Assembly: GCF_047711275.1 (NCBI RefSeq)
Contig: NZ_JBLNIG010000004.1
Location: 1-64,000, forward strand
Direction: 5' to 3'
Source: Nitrosocosmicus sp013114705
GTDB lineage: Archaea; Thermoproteota; Nitrososphaeria; Nitrososphaerales; Nitrososphaeraceae
DNA: 64,000 nt
Shown: positions 46,452 to 55,143 of the stretch, piece by piece
Layout: each line of letters starts with the position of its first letter
Numbering within the stretch: position 1 is the first letter of the stretch
The notes under the pieces: model-generated
Database searches by the model: none
What the model saw: the letters and a program-made list of their open reading frames with translations, nothing else
What the model was told of the DNA's origin: nothing
Program-made: the position numbers and the translations under genes

Positions 46452-47759
46452 TTATGGTTTCTCATAATTGAATAATTTCAAAGCTAAATTTATCAATTCA
46501 TTTTCGTTCTTATTATTTGAAAATTCTTTTCTTAGATTATTCATGGGCGTTGACAAAATTCCCTCTACTAGCGCATAGGAAAATTGTTCGAGTATTTTGA
46601 CGTCATTTTCATTCATTCTATTACCGATTAATGACAAAGCTTTTTTTAATTCCTTGTTCCTTATCGAATCTGCATTTTTAAAGATTGTTATTATAGCCGG
46701 CTCGGAGCTCTTTCTTTTTAGCATTTCTTTGATGGTTATTATCTCTTCGTCTATAATTTTTTCAGCTGACTGGATTTCTTTTTTTCTCCTACCTACATTT
46801 TTTTCAACTATTTCTGAAATTTGATCTATGTTAACTAGCTTGATGTTTTCTAACATCGCGATCCTATCTTCAACAGTTCTGGGGTTAGACAAATCAAAAA
46901 TCATCAATCCTTTATTTCTGTTCTTCATCATATTAGCAATTCTTTCATAGGTTAAGAGGTAATAAGGCGCTACAGTGGAAATGAATACTATATCTATGTT
47001 CTCATTTAATTTCTCTAGTGCCGCTTCAAAAGGTATTGGGGAACCTGCAACAGTTTCAGCAAAAGAACGTGCTCTTTCAAAGGTTCTACTAGTAACAAAA
47101 AACCTCATGTTTCGTTGCTTTAAAGATTTTGCGATCAAGCTTGCTCCCTCTCCAGATCCTATAAGTAGAATCTCTTTTTCCTTAATATCATCAAAATACT
47201 CGCAAGCTAAATTTACTGCCATGGAGCCAACAGATGTACTGCCTTTGTTAATACCAGTAAGCGCACGGACTCTGCTTCCTATCTTGATTGTCTTGTCAAA
47301 CAAAACGTTAAGGTTTGGACCTGCAAATCCATTCTTCCTAGAAAATTCAAGTGATCTCTTTACTTGACCTAAAATTTGATCCTCTCCTATCACCAAAGAG
47401 TCTAATCCGGAGGTAAGCTTTACTAAATGTCTTACAGCTTCCTCTCCATCGTTGGTGATGACGTTATTCTCAACTTCGTCTATTGGTAGATCTATTAGAG
47501 CAGACCAGCCTCTAATGATACTCTCTATTTGCGGGTTTGGTCCCACTCCATAAACTTCTACACGGTTACATGTTTGCAAGATAATGCACTCTTGTAATTC
47601 AGATGAATTCAACAGATATTGATGAGCGCCAAAAATATCCTTAAAAGCAAATTTTTCTAAAATATGAATTGGGGAGTTCTTGAAGGTCACCCTTAAATTG
47701 ACAAATTGTGATGATTGTACTCCCAAATAAAGCGTCATCCGATCTTGTTGCCCTCCCAT
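46452..47759 (-). CDS. hemA: Glutamyl-tRNA reductase
   Basis: 435 residues. The catalytic Cys is at residue 64 in ILQTCNRVEVYG. Substrate and NADPH parts follow: VIGEDQILGQVKRSLEFSRK, GINKGSTSVGSMAVNLACEY and the Rossmann EILLIGSGEGASLIAKSL. The C-terminal dimerisation helix contains EQFSYALVEGILSTPMNN. It reduces glutamyl-tRNA to glutamate-1-semialdehyde, the committed step of heme synthesis. Its start overlaps the met8-like gene by 25 bases. Confidence 0.95.
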   Translation of the reverse strand: MGGQQDRMTLYLGVQSSQFVNLRVTFKNSPIHILEKFAFKDIFGAHQYLLNSSELQECIILQTCNRVEVYGVGPNPQIESIIRGWSALIDLPIDEVENNVITNDGEEAVRHLVKLTSGLDSLVIGEDQILGQVKRSLEFSRKNGFAGPNLNVLFDKTIKIGSRVRALTGINKGSTSVGSMAVNLACEYFDDIKEKEILLIGSGEGASLIAKSLKQRNMRFFVTSRTFERARSFAETVAGSPIPFEAALEKLNENIDIVFISTVAPYYLLTYERIANMMKNRNKGLMIFDLSNPRTVEDRIAMLENIKLVNIDQISEIVEKNVGRRKKEIQSAEKIIDEEIITIKEMLKRKSSEPAIITIFKNADSIRNKELKKALSLIGNRMNENDVKILEQFSYALVEGILSTPMNNLRKEFSNNKNENELINLALKLFNYEKP

Positions 47760-48412
47760 TTGTCTAATGTTCTTATGATTCTTTCTTTGACCTTATCAAT
47801 GTTTTTTTTGGATATTAATTCTTGAATCTCACTATCATGAAGTAAACCATACAAAAATTTTCTTCTTTCTTGTTGATTCTTTATATACTTCTTAACCTGT
47901 TCTCTGGCAAATTCTTGAATTATTATGTTATCGATATCGTTTTGCCCTATTATATTTTTTATATTGTTTTCGATCTTGTATCTTATTATTTTACTCATCA
48001 AAGGGCTTTTTCCTAATGTGGAAACTGATATGTGAATAACATCATCAAAATTTATTGTCGATGTGAAAAAGAGATCGGCAGACGATGGGTCGTCAATGCT
48101 ATAAGAAAGAATATTTCTTTTTTTAGCTTCTTTTACTATGGTCATATTGAGAGACTGATCATTAGTAGCTGCAAGTATGAGAAAAATATCATTAAATTTG
48201 TCTAGAAAATCTATATCCTTGATTCTTCTTCTAATAATTACTATCGGATGTCTTCCAACATCTTCTAATTCGTATAACAATACATTGACAGCCTCGCTTA
48301 GAACGATGATTTGACAACCCTGTTTTGAAAGATTCTCAATTCTTTTGGAGCCTTCTCTGCCCGCACCTATGACAAGCACCTTTTTATCTTTCAAGTTTAG
48401 GTCAACTATCAC
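47735..48412 (-). CDS. Precorrin-2 dehydrogenase/sirohydrochlorin ferrochelatase (Met8/CysG-N type)
   Basis: 225 residues. Rossmann N-terminus VDLNLKDKKVLVIGAGREGS, then FLILAATNDQSLNMTIVKEA, YSIDDPSSADLFFTSTINFD and a Met8-type ISVSTLGKSPLMSKIIRYKI. It oxidises precorrin-2 to sirohydrochlorin with NAD and may insert iron. It starts the met8-hemA-hemB operon, with a 25-base overlap into hemA. Archaeal homologues often sit with hemA. Confidence 0.93.
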   Translation of the reverse strand: MIVDLNLKDKKVLVIGAGREGSKRIENLSKQGCQIIVLSEAVNVLLYELEDVGRHPIVIIRRRIKDIDFLDKFNDIFLILAATNDQSLNMTIVKEAKKRNILSYSIDDPSSADLFFTSTINFDDVIHISVSTLGKSPLMSKIIRYKIENNIKNIIGQNDIDNIIIQEFAREQVKKYIKNQQERRKFLYGLLHDSEIQELISKKNIDKVKERIIRTLDKWEGNKIG

Positions 48413-48590
48413 GTCTAACCTTCTCTGTTACTCGTTAATCTAATATAGTTTATTTCTACCGTGATATTGTTTGATAAAATGCAATAAACTAATATTGAGT
48501 GTTTAAACAAGAGTCATTTAATATAATAATAATTTTACATATATTCATCCATTATATTGTTCAATTTATTTATTTAGTATTATTGAAATA

Positions 48591-49637
48591 TTGGAGTTGG
48601 CAAACCTATTCTATACTTTGAATGATGGTTTGGACCCTGATAATTCGTCATTTAATGAGAAATCAAAGAAAGAATCTTTTTCCGTTGAGATGTTGAGTGA
48701 TCTCTCTGCTGAATTACTTTCTCAGCTAAAGGAATCTGGATTACTGTCCATCAAAGATATAGTGACAGAAGGGCCATTTGAATTGTCTATAAAGTCGGGA
48801 ATCAACATGGATGATTCTAATTTCATATATAATCAAGCTATATCTTACCTGGAGGATATAGGAATAATGGAAAAGCGGTTTACTCCGGCAACTACCATAT
48901 ATGACAAGAGAAAAAAAATCGGTCGGATTTCGACCGGGTCCCAGAATTTTGATAAGCTGTTAGGTGGTGGAATAGAAACAGGCGCAATCACCGAGGTTTA
49001 CGGGGAATTTGGCTCGGGAAAAACACAATTGTGTCATACTGCAAGTGTTACAGTTCAACTAAATCGAAAGCAAGGAGGACTCGATGGTGGAGCTCTATAT
49101 ATTGATACTGAGAACACTTTTAGGCCAGAGAGAATCGAAACAATAAGCAGAGCTAGAAGTCAAAACCCAAGCCAAATACTTGATAATATCATTGTTGCAA
49201 AAGCTTATAGCTCCTCACATCAGGAACTTATTCTGTCTGAATCTCGCCGCATAATTGAATCTCAAAATATAAAGCTGCTAATAATTGATTCTGCTATCGC
49301 TTTGTATCGTTCTGAGTTTCTCGGACTATCTGCACTCTCATTTAGGCAACAAAGATTGAATAAACTGGTACATTCTATTATGAGAATAGCTCAAACACAT
49401 CAAATTGCTGTATTGCTCGCCAATCAAGTACAGTCTTCTCCAGAAACAGGTTTCGGAAGTATTTCATTCAAAGCCGCTGGTGGAAACGTCTTTGCTCATT
49501 CAAGCACCTATAGAATTTTTCTTAGAAAATCCAACAGGAATAGAATAGCCAGAATGGTGGACTCGCCAAATCATCCTGAAAGTGAAATAGTGTTTTCTAT
49601 AGACGAATCAGGGATTACCGATCCTAAAAAAGTTTAG
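48591..49637 (+). CDS. radA: DNA repair and recombination protein RadA
   Basis: 348 residues from a TTG (MELANLFYTLNDG). An N-terminal helix-hairpin-helix domain (SGLLSIKDIVTEGPFELSIK) is followed by the RecA-type ATPase: Walker A in GEFGSGKTQLCHT, ALYIDTENTFRPERI and Walker B in IKLLIIDSAIALYRSEFLG. DNA loops follow with LLANQVQSSP. It forms filaments on single-stranded DNA and pairs homologous strands. Divergent from the met8-hemA-hemB operon, with about 180 bases of AT-rich DNA as promoter region. The family usually has about 320-350 residues, so length agrees. Confidence 0.96.
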   Translation: MELANLFYTLNDGLDPDNSSFNEKSKKESFSVEMLSDLSAELLSQLKESGLLSIKDIVTEGPFELSIKSGINMDDSNFIYNQAISYLEDIGIMEKRFTPATTIYDKRKKIGRISTGSQNFDKLLGGGIETGAITEVYGEFGSGKTQLCHTASVTVQLNRKQGGLDGGALYIDTENTFRPERIETISRARSQNPSQILDNIIVAKAYSSSHQELILSESRRIIESQNIKLLIIDSAIALYRSEFLGLSALSFRQQRLNKLVHSIMRIAQTHQIAVLLANQVQSSPETGFGSISFKAAGGNVFAHSSTYRIFLRKSNRNRIARMVDSPNHPESEIVFSIDESGITDPKKV

Positions 49638-49693
49638 CACTGACAAATATCTATTGTAAATAATATTTATTAGGGTGTTCACAAAAGAGAATT

Positions 49694-49978
49694 ATGCCTT
49701 CATCTCACGGAACTAGGAGAAAATCTAGGTCGGTACTGACAAAAGATAATAGAATTACCGGGGTATCTTATCTATTAATCGAATACAAGCCAGGAGATAA
49801 AGTAGTTGTGGATATCGACCCAAGTGAACATAATACTATGCCACATAGGCGCTTCCAAGGTAAAGTGGGAATTGTAGAAGAGGTTGGTAGACGTACATTA
49901 AAGGTAATGGTCAAATTTGGCAGCAAGCCGAAATACTTGCAAACAAAGTTTAATCACATTCGACCAATAACAAGTTAA
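49694..49978 (+). CDS. rpl21e: 50S ribosomal protein L21e
   Basis: 94 residues. Sequence begins MPSSHGTRRKSRSVLTKDNR, followed by YKPGDKVVVDIDPSEHNTMP, HRRFQGKVGIVEEVGRRTLK and KFGSKPKYLQTKFNHIRP. This is the archaeal/eukaryotic L21e fold. It binds 23S rRNA in the large subunit. It starts a run of translation and transcription genes and follows radA by 56 bases. Confidence 0.97.
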   Translation: MPSSHGTRRKSRSVLTKDNRITGVSYLLIEYKPGDKVVVDIDPSEHNTMPHRRFQGKVGIVEEVGRRTLKVMVKFGSKPKYLQTKFNHIRPITS

Positions 49979-49989
49979 GAATAAAGTGT

Positions 49990-50370
49990 GTGATGGATTT
50001 GCCAGAAGTAATAAAAAGGGAGATTGTCACTTTGTCAGAAGTAAAAAAGATCTTAGAAACAATACCAATGGATGAAATGGATCAGATTCAACGATGGACT
50101 TATGATTATTCCAAAAAGTTTTCAAAAGTTGAATACGAACATGCAAAAGAGATGGTCGACAAACTTGCTTCTGAGAGCGATTTAACAAACGAAGAATCTG
50201 TAGAATTGGTGAATGTCATGCCAAGGTCGATTGAGGAGTTGAGAGCATTTACTTTCGGCTGGAAAAAATTAATAGTAACAGAAAAGTTAGAAAAGATTAA
50301 ATCAATATTACTTTCAAAGAACAAGGAAGAAGCCGAAGTAGTAAAATCTCCATCTAACGTTGAAAGTTAA
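49990..50370 (+). CDS. rpoF: RNA polymerase subunit Rpb4/F
   Basis: 126 residues from a GTG 11 bases after rpl21e. Family marks: LPEVIKREIVTLSEVKKILE, WTYDYSKKFSKVEYEHAKEM and ESVELVNVMPRSIEELRAFT. It pairs with Rpb7/E as the stalk of RNA polymerase. The rpl21e-rpoF order is conserved in archaea. Confidence 0.95.
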   Translation: MMDLPEVIKREIVTLSEVKKILETIPMDEMDQIQRWTYDYSKKFSKVEYEHAKEMVDKLASESDLTNEESVELVNVMPRSIEELRAFTFGWKKLIVTEKLEKIKSILLSKNKEEAEVVKSPSNVES

Positions 50371-50413
50371 ATAAAAAGTCGTTTCTAAGTATAATAGTAA
50401 AGGTAAACGTATC

Positions 50414-51016
50414 TTGTCGAGGTTTAATTCAAATAGAGATAATTACGGCAGACATGGAGATAATTTTGCTCCTCGCAAATTCGAAGAATACGCCTATATT
50501 TTGGATTACATCCAAAACGGGAAATCTTCGATTGTTAGAATGAGAGAAGGAGTCATTATTCATGCGGTTGGGGAAGAACATTTGACTTTATTGGAATTGC
50601 TGGGGGTCAATAATGAGAAATTTAGCATTGGTGAGCGCGTATATATCGGCAAAGATGGAAGGGAAAAAATTGTAAGTGTATTGGGGAGATTGGACTATAC
50701 TCATATATCTCAATCAGCAAAAAATGAATTACCTACAGTAATTGAAAAAATTGTAGTTGTTAATGAAAAGCGATTTATAGATTACTTTAATTCTTCTCAA
50801 CCTATGACTCCACGGGTTCATTCCTTGGAACTTATTCCCGGTATAGGGAAAACTTACATGAAATCTATCTTAGAAGAACGAGAAAAGCGCAAATTTGAGT
50901 CCTTTTTGGACCTACAGGAAAGGACAGGACTACGTGATGCACCAAAGTTAATTGCTAAAAGAATTTATGATGAGATTTCAGGAGAAACTCGAATGAATAT
51001 TTTTGTCAGAAAATAA
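50414..51016 (+). CDS. DUF655 nucleic-acid-binding protein
   Basis: 200 residues from a TTG. The N-terminus is Arg/Asn-rich. The core has EYAYILDYIQNGKSSIVRMR (a beta-rich DUF655 start), GERVYIGKDGREKIVSVLGR and a helix-hairpin-helix-like HSLELIPGIGKTYMKSILEE. It ends GLRDAPKLIAKRIYDEIS. DUF655 proteins have an OB-like fold plus HhH and probably bind RNA or DNA. Their place between rpoF and ksgA is conserved in archaea. It sits 43 bases after rpoF. Confidence 0.9.
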   Translation: MSRFNSNRDNYGRHGDNFAPRKFEEYAYILDYIQNGKSSIVRMREGVIIHAVGEEHLTLLELLGVNNEKFSIGERVYIGKDGREKIVSVLGRLDYTHISQSAKNELPTVIEKIVVVNEKRFIDYFNSSQPMTPRVHSLELIPGIGKTYMKSILEEREKRKFESFLDLQERTGLRDAPKLIAKRIYDEISGETRMNIFVRK

Positions 51017-51072
51017 TATATCCAAATGGTTCTGAATGTGAATTCCGGTATTTAATAAATTTCAATTGTCAA

Positions 51073-51831
51073 ATGAAGCATAAATCAATTTTGGGCCAGA
51101 ATTTTCTAGTCGATACAAAAACCATAGATAATATAGTAGAACTTGCTCGAATTGGCAAAGAAGATGTAGTTTATGAGGTGGGAACAGGCAATGGAGCTTT
51201 GACTAAGAAGCTCTGTAAAATATCTAGGTTCGTACACTCGTTTGAATTGGATTCAAAGGTATATGAACAATCTAAAAAACTTTTGAAATTTGAAAATTTA
51301 GAGTTGTTCAACCTCGATGGTCTAAATGAAAAATTGAATATCCAATTTGATGTTTTCTTTTCAAGTTTGCCTTATTATGAAAGCAGGAGAGCATTGTCAT
51401 GGTTATGTCAGAAACGATTCAAACGTGGAATTATCTTGCTCCAGAGAGAATTTGTCGAAAAACTCCTATCTAAACCCGGAGAAGAAAATTATAGAGCAAT
51501 TTCTATTTTGTCTCAATATAGGTTTTCAATTACCGTTTTGCTCAAAGTTCCTGCATCGTCGTTTTCTCCAAAACCTAAGGTTGATTCACTTTTAGTAGAA
51601 ATATGCCCAAAGAATTCTCCTCTAGATATACAGATCATAAATGATATACAATTCTTATTTTCCTTCAGGAAAAAAACGGTCTCATTTGTTTTGAAGTATT
51701 ATAAAAAGCATTACAAAGACAATTTAGATATATCTGCTATTTCTGATATCGCTTCCATTAGGATTGCCCAACTAACTCCTGTACAAATCCTTAGGCTAAA
51801 TAACTGGTTGAAAAATAATTTATTCTTTTAG
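51073..51831 (+). CDS. ksgA: 16S rRNA dimethyladenosine transferase (KsgA/Dim1)
   Basis: 252 residues. Rossmann SAM-binding marks: KHKSILGQNFLVDTKTIDNI, VVYEVGTGNGALTKKLCKIS and FELDSKVYEQSKKLLKF. Where most family members have an N-L-P-Y catalytic loop, this one has FFSSLPYYESRRALS, a Ser in place of the Asn. The helical C-terminal domain has PASSFSPKPKVDSLLVEICP and LTPVQILRLNNWL. It would dimethylate two adenines in helix 45 of 16S rRNA. The Asn-to-Ser change may reduce activity or be a lineage trait. Last of the rpl21e-rpoF-DUF655 block. Confidence 0.92.
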   Translation: MKHKSILGQNFLVDTKTIDNIVELARIGKEDVVYEVGTGNGALTKKLCKISRFVHSFELDSKVYEQSKKLLKFENLELFNLDGLNEKLNIQFDVFFSSLPYYESRRALSWLCQKRFKRGIILLQREFVEKLLSKPGEENYRAISILSQYRFSITVLLKVPASSFSPKPKVDSLLVEICPKNSPLDIQIINDIQFLFSFRKKTVSFVLKYYKKHYKDNLDISAISDIASIRIAQLTPVQILRLNNWLKNNLFF

Positions 51832-51906
51832 TGCCAAATCTGAATTATATCAAATAGACTTTAGAAACATTTAGAAATTTGATTAGGGAGTAATTATCGT
51901 GTCATC

Positions 51907-52350
51907 TTGATTAGCGAATTTATTGCACTAATCCAAGGTATCCATTTGATCTTCTCTCTCTTATGGTGGAGTACTACATTTGTTGTAATCTTTGTAATTA
52001 GACCCGTCAATAGAACAGGAAATTTGTCAGTTGTCTTACCAAGAATACGCAAGATAATACTTATTGCATCTACTATTTCTATTGTCAGTGGTCTGATCTT
52101 GTTTTGGTTATTATTTGATTTCGGTGGTCATACTCTTGTAATTACAACAAAGGGTATACTTATCTTGACATCGGGATCCTTATCTCTCGTCGTATATTAT
52201 CACATTTTACTTGGAACACGCACAAGGTTATCATATTCAAAATCAAATATACAAAAAGGAATAGTTCTAGTTAAAGGCATGCCTTACCTCATGTTTGGTT
52301 TTCTCACTATAACAATGATTTCAATGGTAATTGTATCAAGTATGTTATAA
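51907..52350 (+). CDS. Four-helix integral membrane protein, CopD-like plan
   Basis: 147 residues from a TTG. Helices at about 4-24, 46-68, 76-98 and 122-143. A Trp-Trp motif in LLWWSTTFVVIFVIRP and ITTKGILILTSGSLSLVVYY, along with a short charged HILLGTRTRLSYSK loop, resemble the four-helix membrane unit of CopD-like domains. No copper ligands are certain. Role unknown. Confidence 0.7.
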   Translation: MISEFIALIQGIHLIFSLLWWSTTFVVIFVIRPVNRTGNLSVVLPRIRKIILIASTISIVSGLILFWLLFDFGGHTLVITTKGILILTSGSLSLVVYYHILLGTRTRLSYSKSNIQKGIVLVKGMPYLMFGFLTITMISMVIVSSML

Positions 52351-52446
52351 TCCTAACAGAATCTGCTATAATAGTAGTGGATCCCTTGAGTGTGGTACTT
52401 GAGCCACTAGTTTACTTTGATTTCATGCTAGTTTTTTCCCATGTGA

Positions 52447-52923
52447 TTATTTTACAATCAATACTGGACAATGTGCATAAGTCGATATGCCCGAAGCGAC
52501 GCTTCCAAGAATCAGTTTTTTCCAACCCGATCTTCCCTTAGAACCTACAATAATCAGATCTATGCCTTCTTTTTCTGCATATGATAAAATAGCCTCCACA
52601 ATCGAAATTACAGTAAGAACTACCTCCGATTTTACCTTAATCTTAGTCCTTTCTGTTATCTTGTTAACTTGATTAAACCACTTTTCCGCTTCATTTTTTG
52701 CTTCGGTATTTAGATCATCTAGTGAACTAGTTGTAATGGTTCCAGTAACAGTTTCGGTATGAAACGCAAATCCACTGTGAGAAAATAAGACATGCAAAAC
52801 GACCATTTCGCTTCCGTATATTTGAGCAATATCTGCGCCATACTCTGCAGCCTTCATTGAATTTGTTGATCCATCTATCGGGACCAAAATCTTGGTGAAC
52901 TTTTTGTAATTATGATTATTCAC
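52447..52923 (-). CDS. Universal stress protein (UspA family)
   Basis: 158 residues. ILVPIDGSTNSMKAAEYGAD is the ATP-binding N-terminal strand-loop. The C-terminus has LIIVGSKGRSGWKKLILGSV followed by ASGISTYAHCPVLIVK, the G-x-x-G-x-x-K-x-x-x-G-S pattern of ATP-binding UspA. It probably has a role in stress survival or signalling. A stand-alone gene. Confidence 0.93.
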   Translation of the reverse strand: MNNHNYKKFTKILVPIDGSTNSMKAAEYGADIAQIYGSEMVVLHVLFSHSGFAFHTETVTGTITTSSLDDLNTEAKNEAEKWFNQVNKITERTKIKVKSEVVLTVISIVEAILSYAEKEGIDLIIVGSKGRSGWKKLILGSVASGISTYAHCPVLIVK

Positions 52924-53116
52924 GTTTAACTATGAAAACAAATAGCTAGATAAACTGTTTCTAGGTTATCTTGTGTAGTGATGATTGTAAATCCAATTTG
53001 GTTTAGATCCGTATTTTTAGAGGACATTTTGTGAACAAGCCTATCAAACTCTGTTTAGTCTATTGTTTTCGACTGATAACAAAACTTATATTTTGATTTT
53101 AGCGATAATCTTGTGA

Positions 53117-54145
53117 TTGCCAAAAACATACAATCATTCTTTTTCTATTTTGTTTATTGTCACTTTTCTTACGATTATAACAATTTTATATTGTCCTTCA
53201 CAAGTTATTGGTCTTACAAATGAATCGGAATTTATTGTAGCCGAAAATCCTAGATCTTTCGTAAAATATTATTCTTCATATTTTGATAGCGACAATAATG
53301 CAATTATTGTTGGTTCCGTTGCAAAATCAGATTTCCAAAATTTTCCTCAGTCAGTGTCAATAGGCGTAAATGCTTATAATAATATTACCGGCAGTAACGA
53401 AATTATAATTGAGGAACCATATAACTCGATATTATCCAAAAATAATGAACCTTTCCCCTTCAAATTTAAAATCAATTCAACAATATTCCCTGATGCTATA
53501 AACTCAGAACCATTTATTTTTGAAAGTAGAAACGTAAGTGTGCCTAACACCAAGCTTAATACATTCAAATTGGAATATCCTGTTGTCCCTCAAGGTAATC
53601 ATAATGAGCTGTATGGGAACATAACAAATACCGGCCCCATCCAGATAAATAATATAACTCTCTTTGCAATTGTTAACGACAAAAATAGCACTCAAATCGA
53701 TTCTGTGAAGACGGTAATCTCAAACTTGAAACCATATGAAACCCGTAATTTTGCATTTGTTCCAGATCCTGCCATAGAAAATAGTGTCTATTTTTACAGT
53801 TGTGTTGGTGGCGATATCGACGATATGAATATCGATGACTTTCAAATAGTGAATATCTCTTCATCAAAGGTATTAGGGTACAAATTTTCTAGTTTGATCC
53901 AGATTGATTATTTAAATTACAATAGTAGTAGTAACCAATTTAGATTTACGATCAATAATATCTATCCCTATCCTGGATCGTTGTCACTACAACTGATGCC
54001 CATTCAAGAAGTACCCATCACGATTTCGATTGATGGCTTGTCAATCGATACCCCAAGCGCGAGAAATGTTGACAATAAGACCTTGTTAGAATTATCGATA
54101 CCCCAAGGTATTCATGATATAGTTATTTCTAATATTCAAGAATAG
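53117..54145 (+). CDS. Exported hypothetical protein with beta domains
   Basis: 342 residues from a TTG placed directly after an in-frame stop. A signal peptide covers about residues 8-34 (SILFIVTFLTIITILYCPSQ, then VIGLTNE). The mature part is beta-rich and Asn-rich, with NNAIIVGSVAKSDFQNFPQS, NVSVPNTKLNTFKLEYPVVP, YETRNFAFVPDP and GSLSLQLMPIQEVPITIS. These repeats resemble Ig-like or FxLYD-type extracellular domains. No function is known. A T-rich tract follows. Confidence 0.72.
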   Translation: MPKTYNHSFSILFIVTFLTIITILYCPSQVIGLTNESEFIVAENPRSFVKYYSSYFDSDNNAIIVGSVAKSDFQNFPQSVSIGVNAYNNITGSNEIIIEEPYNSILSKNNEPFPFKFKINSTIFPDAINSEPFIFESRNVSVPNTKLNTFKLEYPVVPQGNHNELYGNITNTGPIQINNITLFAIVNDKNSTQIDSVKTVISNLKPYETRNFAFVPDPAIENSVYFYSCVGGDIDDMNIDDFQIVNISSSKVLGYKFSSLIQIDYLNYNSSSNQFRFTINNIYPYPGSLSLQLMPIQEVPITISIDGLSIDTPSARNVDNKTLLELSIPQGIHDIVISNIQE

Positions 54146-54483
54146 ATTATCTTTTTTTTGAATAATTTTAAGAAGGTTTATCAAATGCAAAATTGAAGTC
54201 AACGAGAGGCGTTACATTTATTAGAAAAAGATATCTTAACCTACTGAAAATTTTGGTGAGGGTAGGTTTGTTCGCATCTTATATCGTGCAGAAAAAATTT
54301 CTGGCGGACCGGATCCAATTTTGGGTTCAAATCCTGGGACGTAAAGAATTTTGATGTGAATAAAAAACTACTGCTATGGAACGGTATCCAAAATCTATTA
54401 GCACACCAAAACTGTGATGTACTCGTAGTATAAGAACAACAGCTTGTGAAGAATAATTTTAATATGATAGAATTATTTGGTAT
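54146..54483. other. Intergenic stretch with a T-tract terminator
   Basis: T8 at 54152-54159 follows the exported protein. A tRNA-like TTCAAAT loop near 54320 does not fold into a full tRNA. A minus-strand open frame here looks non-coding. Confidence 0.45.
54152..54159 (+). terminator. T-tract after the 53117 gene
   Basis: Eight T six bases after the stop codon. Consistent with archaeal termination. Confidence 0.45.
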
Positions 54484-55032
54484 TTGTTGATCGATTCTGA
54501 ATTCATAATAAAGAAATTGGATTTGCAAGCCCATCCATATGAAGGTGGAAATTTCAAAGAAACATATCGATCTACTGTTTTCGTTTCATATAATAAATTA
54601 TTAATGTACAATAAAGACATGGACCAAACAGATAGTAAGAGAAATTCAGATAGGGAATTACGCCCTGCTTCTACACTAATTTATTATTTGTTGAATAAAA
54701 ATCAATTCTCTCCTTTACATAGGGTTGGAAATGATGAGATTTGGCATTTCTATCTTGGAAGTCCTTTGATTATATATATCTTAAGTGATGAACAGTATGC
54801 TACAATAATAAAATTGGGGCATAACATTGAGGATGATGACTGCTACCTGCATTATGTAATTAGGGAAAATTCATGGTTCTGTGCTGAAGTGGAAGACAAA
54901 GAATCATTTTCTTTAGTTGGTTGTACTGTCTCACCAGGATTTGATTTTTCGGATTTTGAATTGGGCAAGAAATCGGAATTACTGTCAGTTTATCCCCAGC
55001 ATCAATCCATAATAGAAAAGTTCTCGCATTAA
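54484..55032 (+). CDS. DUF985 cupin-fold protein
   Basis: 182 residues from a TTG. Family marks: LDLQAHPYEGGNFKETYRS at the start, STLIYYLLNKNQFSPLHRVG, NDEIWHFYLGSPLIIYILSD, NSWFCAEVEDKESFSLVGCT and VSPGFDFSDFELGKKSELLS. This is the DUF985 (YML079w-like) cupin, with HR..DEIWHFY as in metal-free or sugar-binding cupins. Ligand unknown. It is preceded and followed by convergent or non-coding DNA. Confidence 0.88.
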   Translation: MLIDSEFIIKKLDLQAHPYEGGNFKETYRSTVFVSYNKLLMYNKDMDQTDSKRNSDRELRPASTLIYYLLNKNQFSPLHRVGNDEIWHFYLGSPLIIYILSDEQYATIIKLGHNIEDDDCYLHYVIRENSWFCAEVEDKESFSLVGCTVSPGFDFSDFELGKKSELLSVYPQHQSIIEKFSH

Positions 55033-55143
55033 ATTTCCCAATTTATTGTTCTAGTTTTGGTGCGATTTCTTTGCTTATTTCATTATTCATTCTAAGGTCG
55101 AGGAATGGCTTCCCCCTCGTGACTTAAAAATAATTACGGTTGA

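Noticed and set aside
54319..54340. tRNA-like GGTTCAAATCC loop
   Set aside because: The T-arm would need several wobble pairs, and no matching acceptor, D or anticodon arm is found around it.
54241..54534. 97-codon minus-strand frame
   Set aside because: It overlaps the start of the DUF985 gene, is Ser/Phe-rich and has no recognisable motif.
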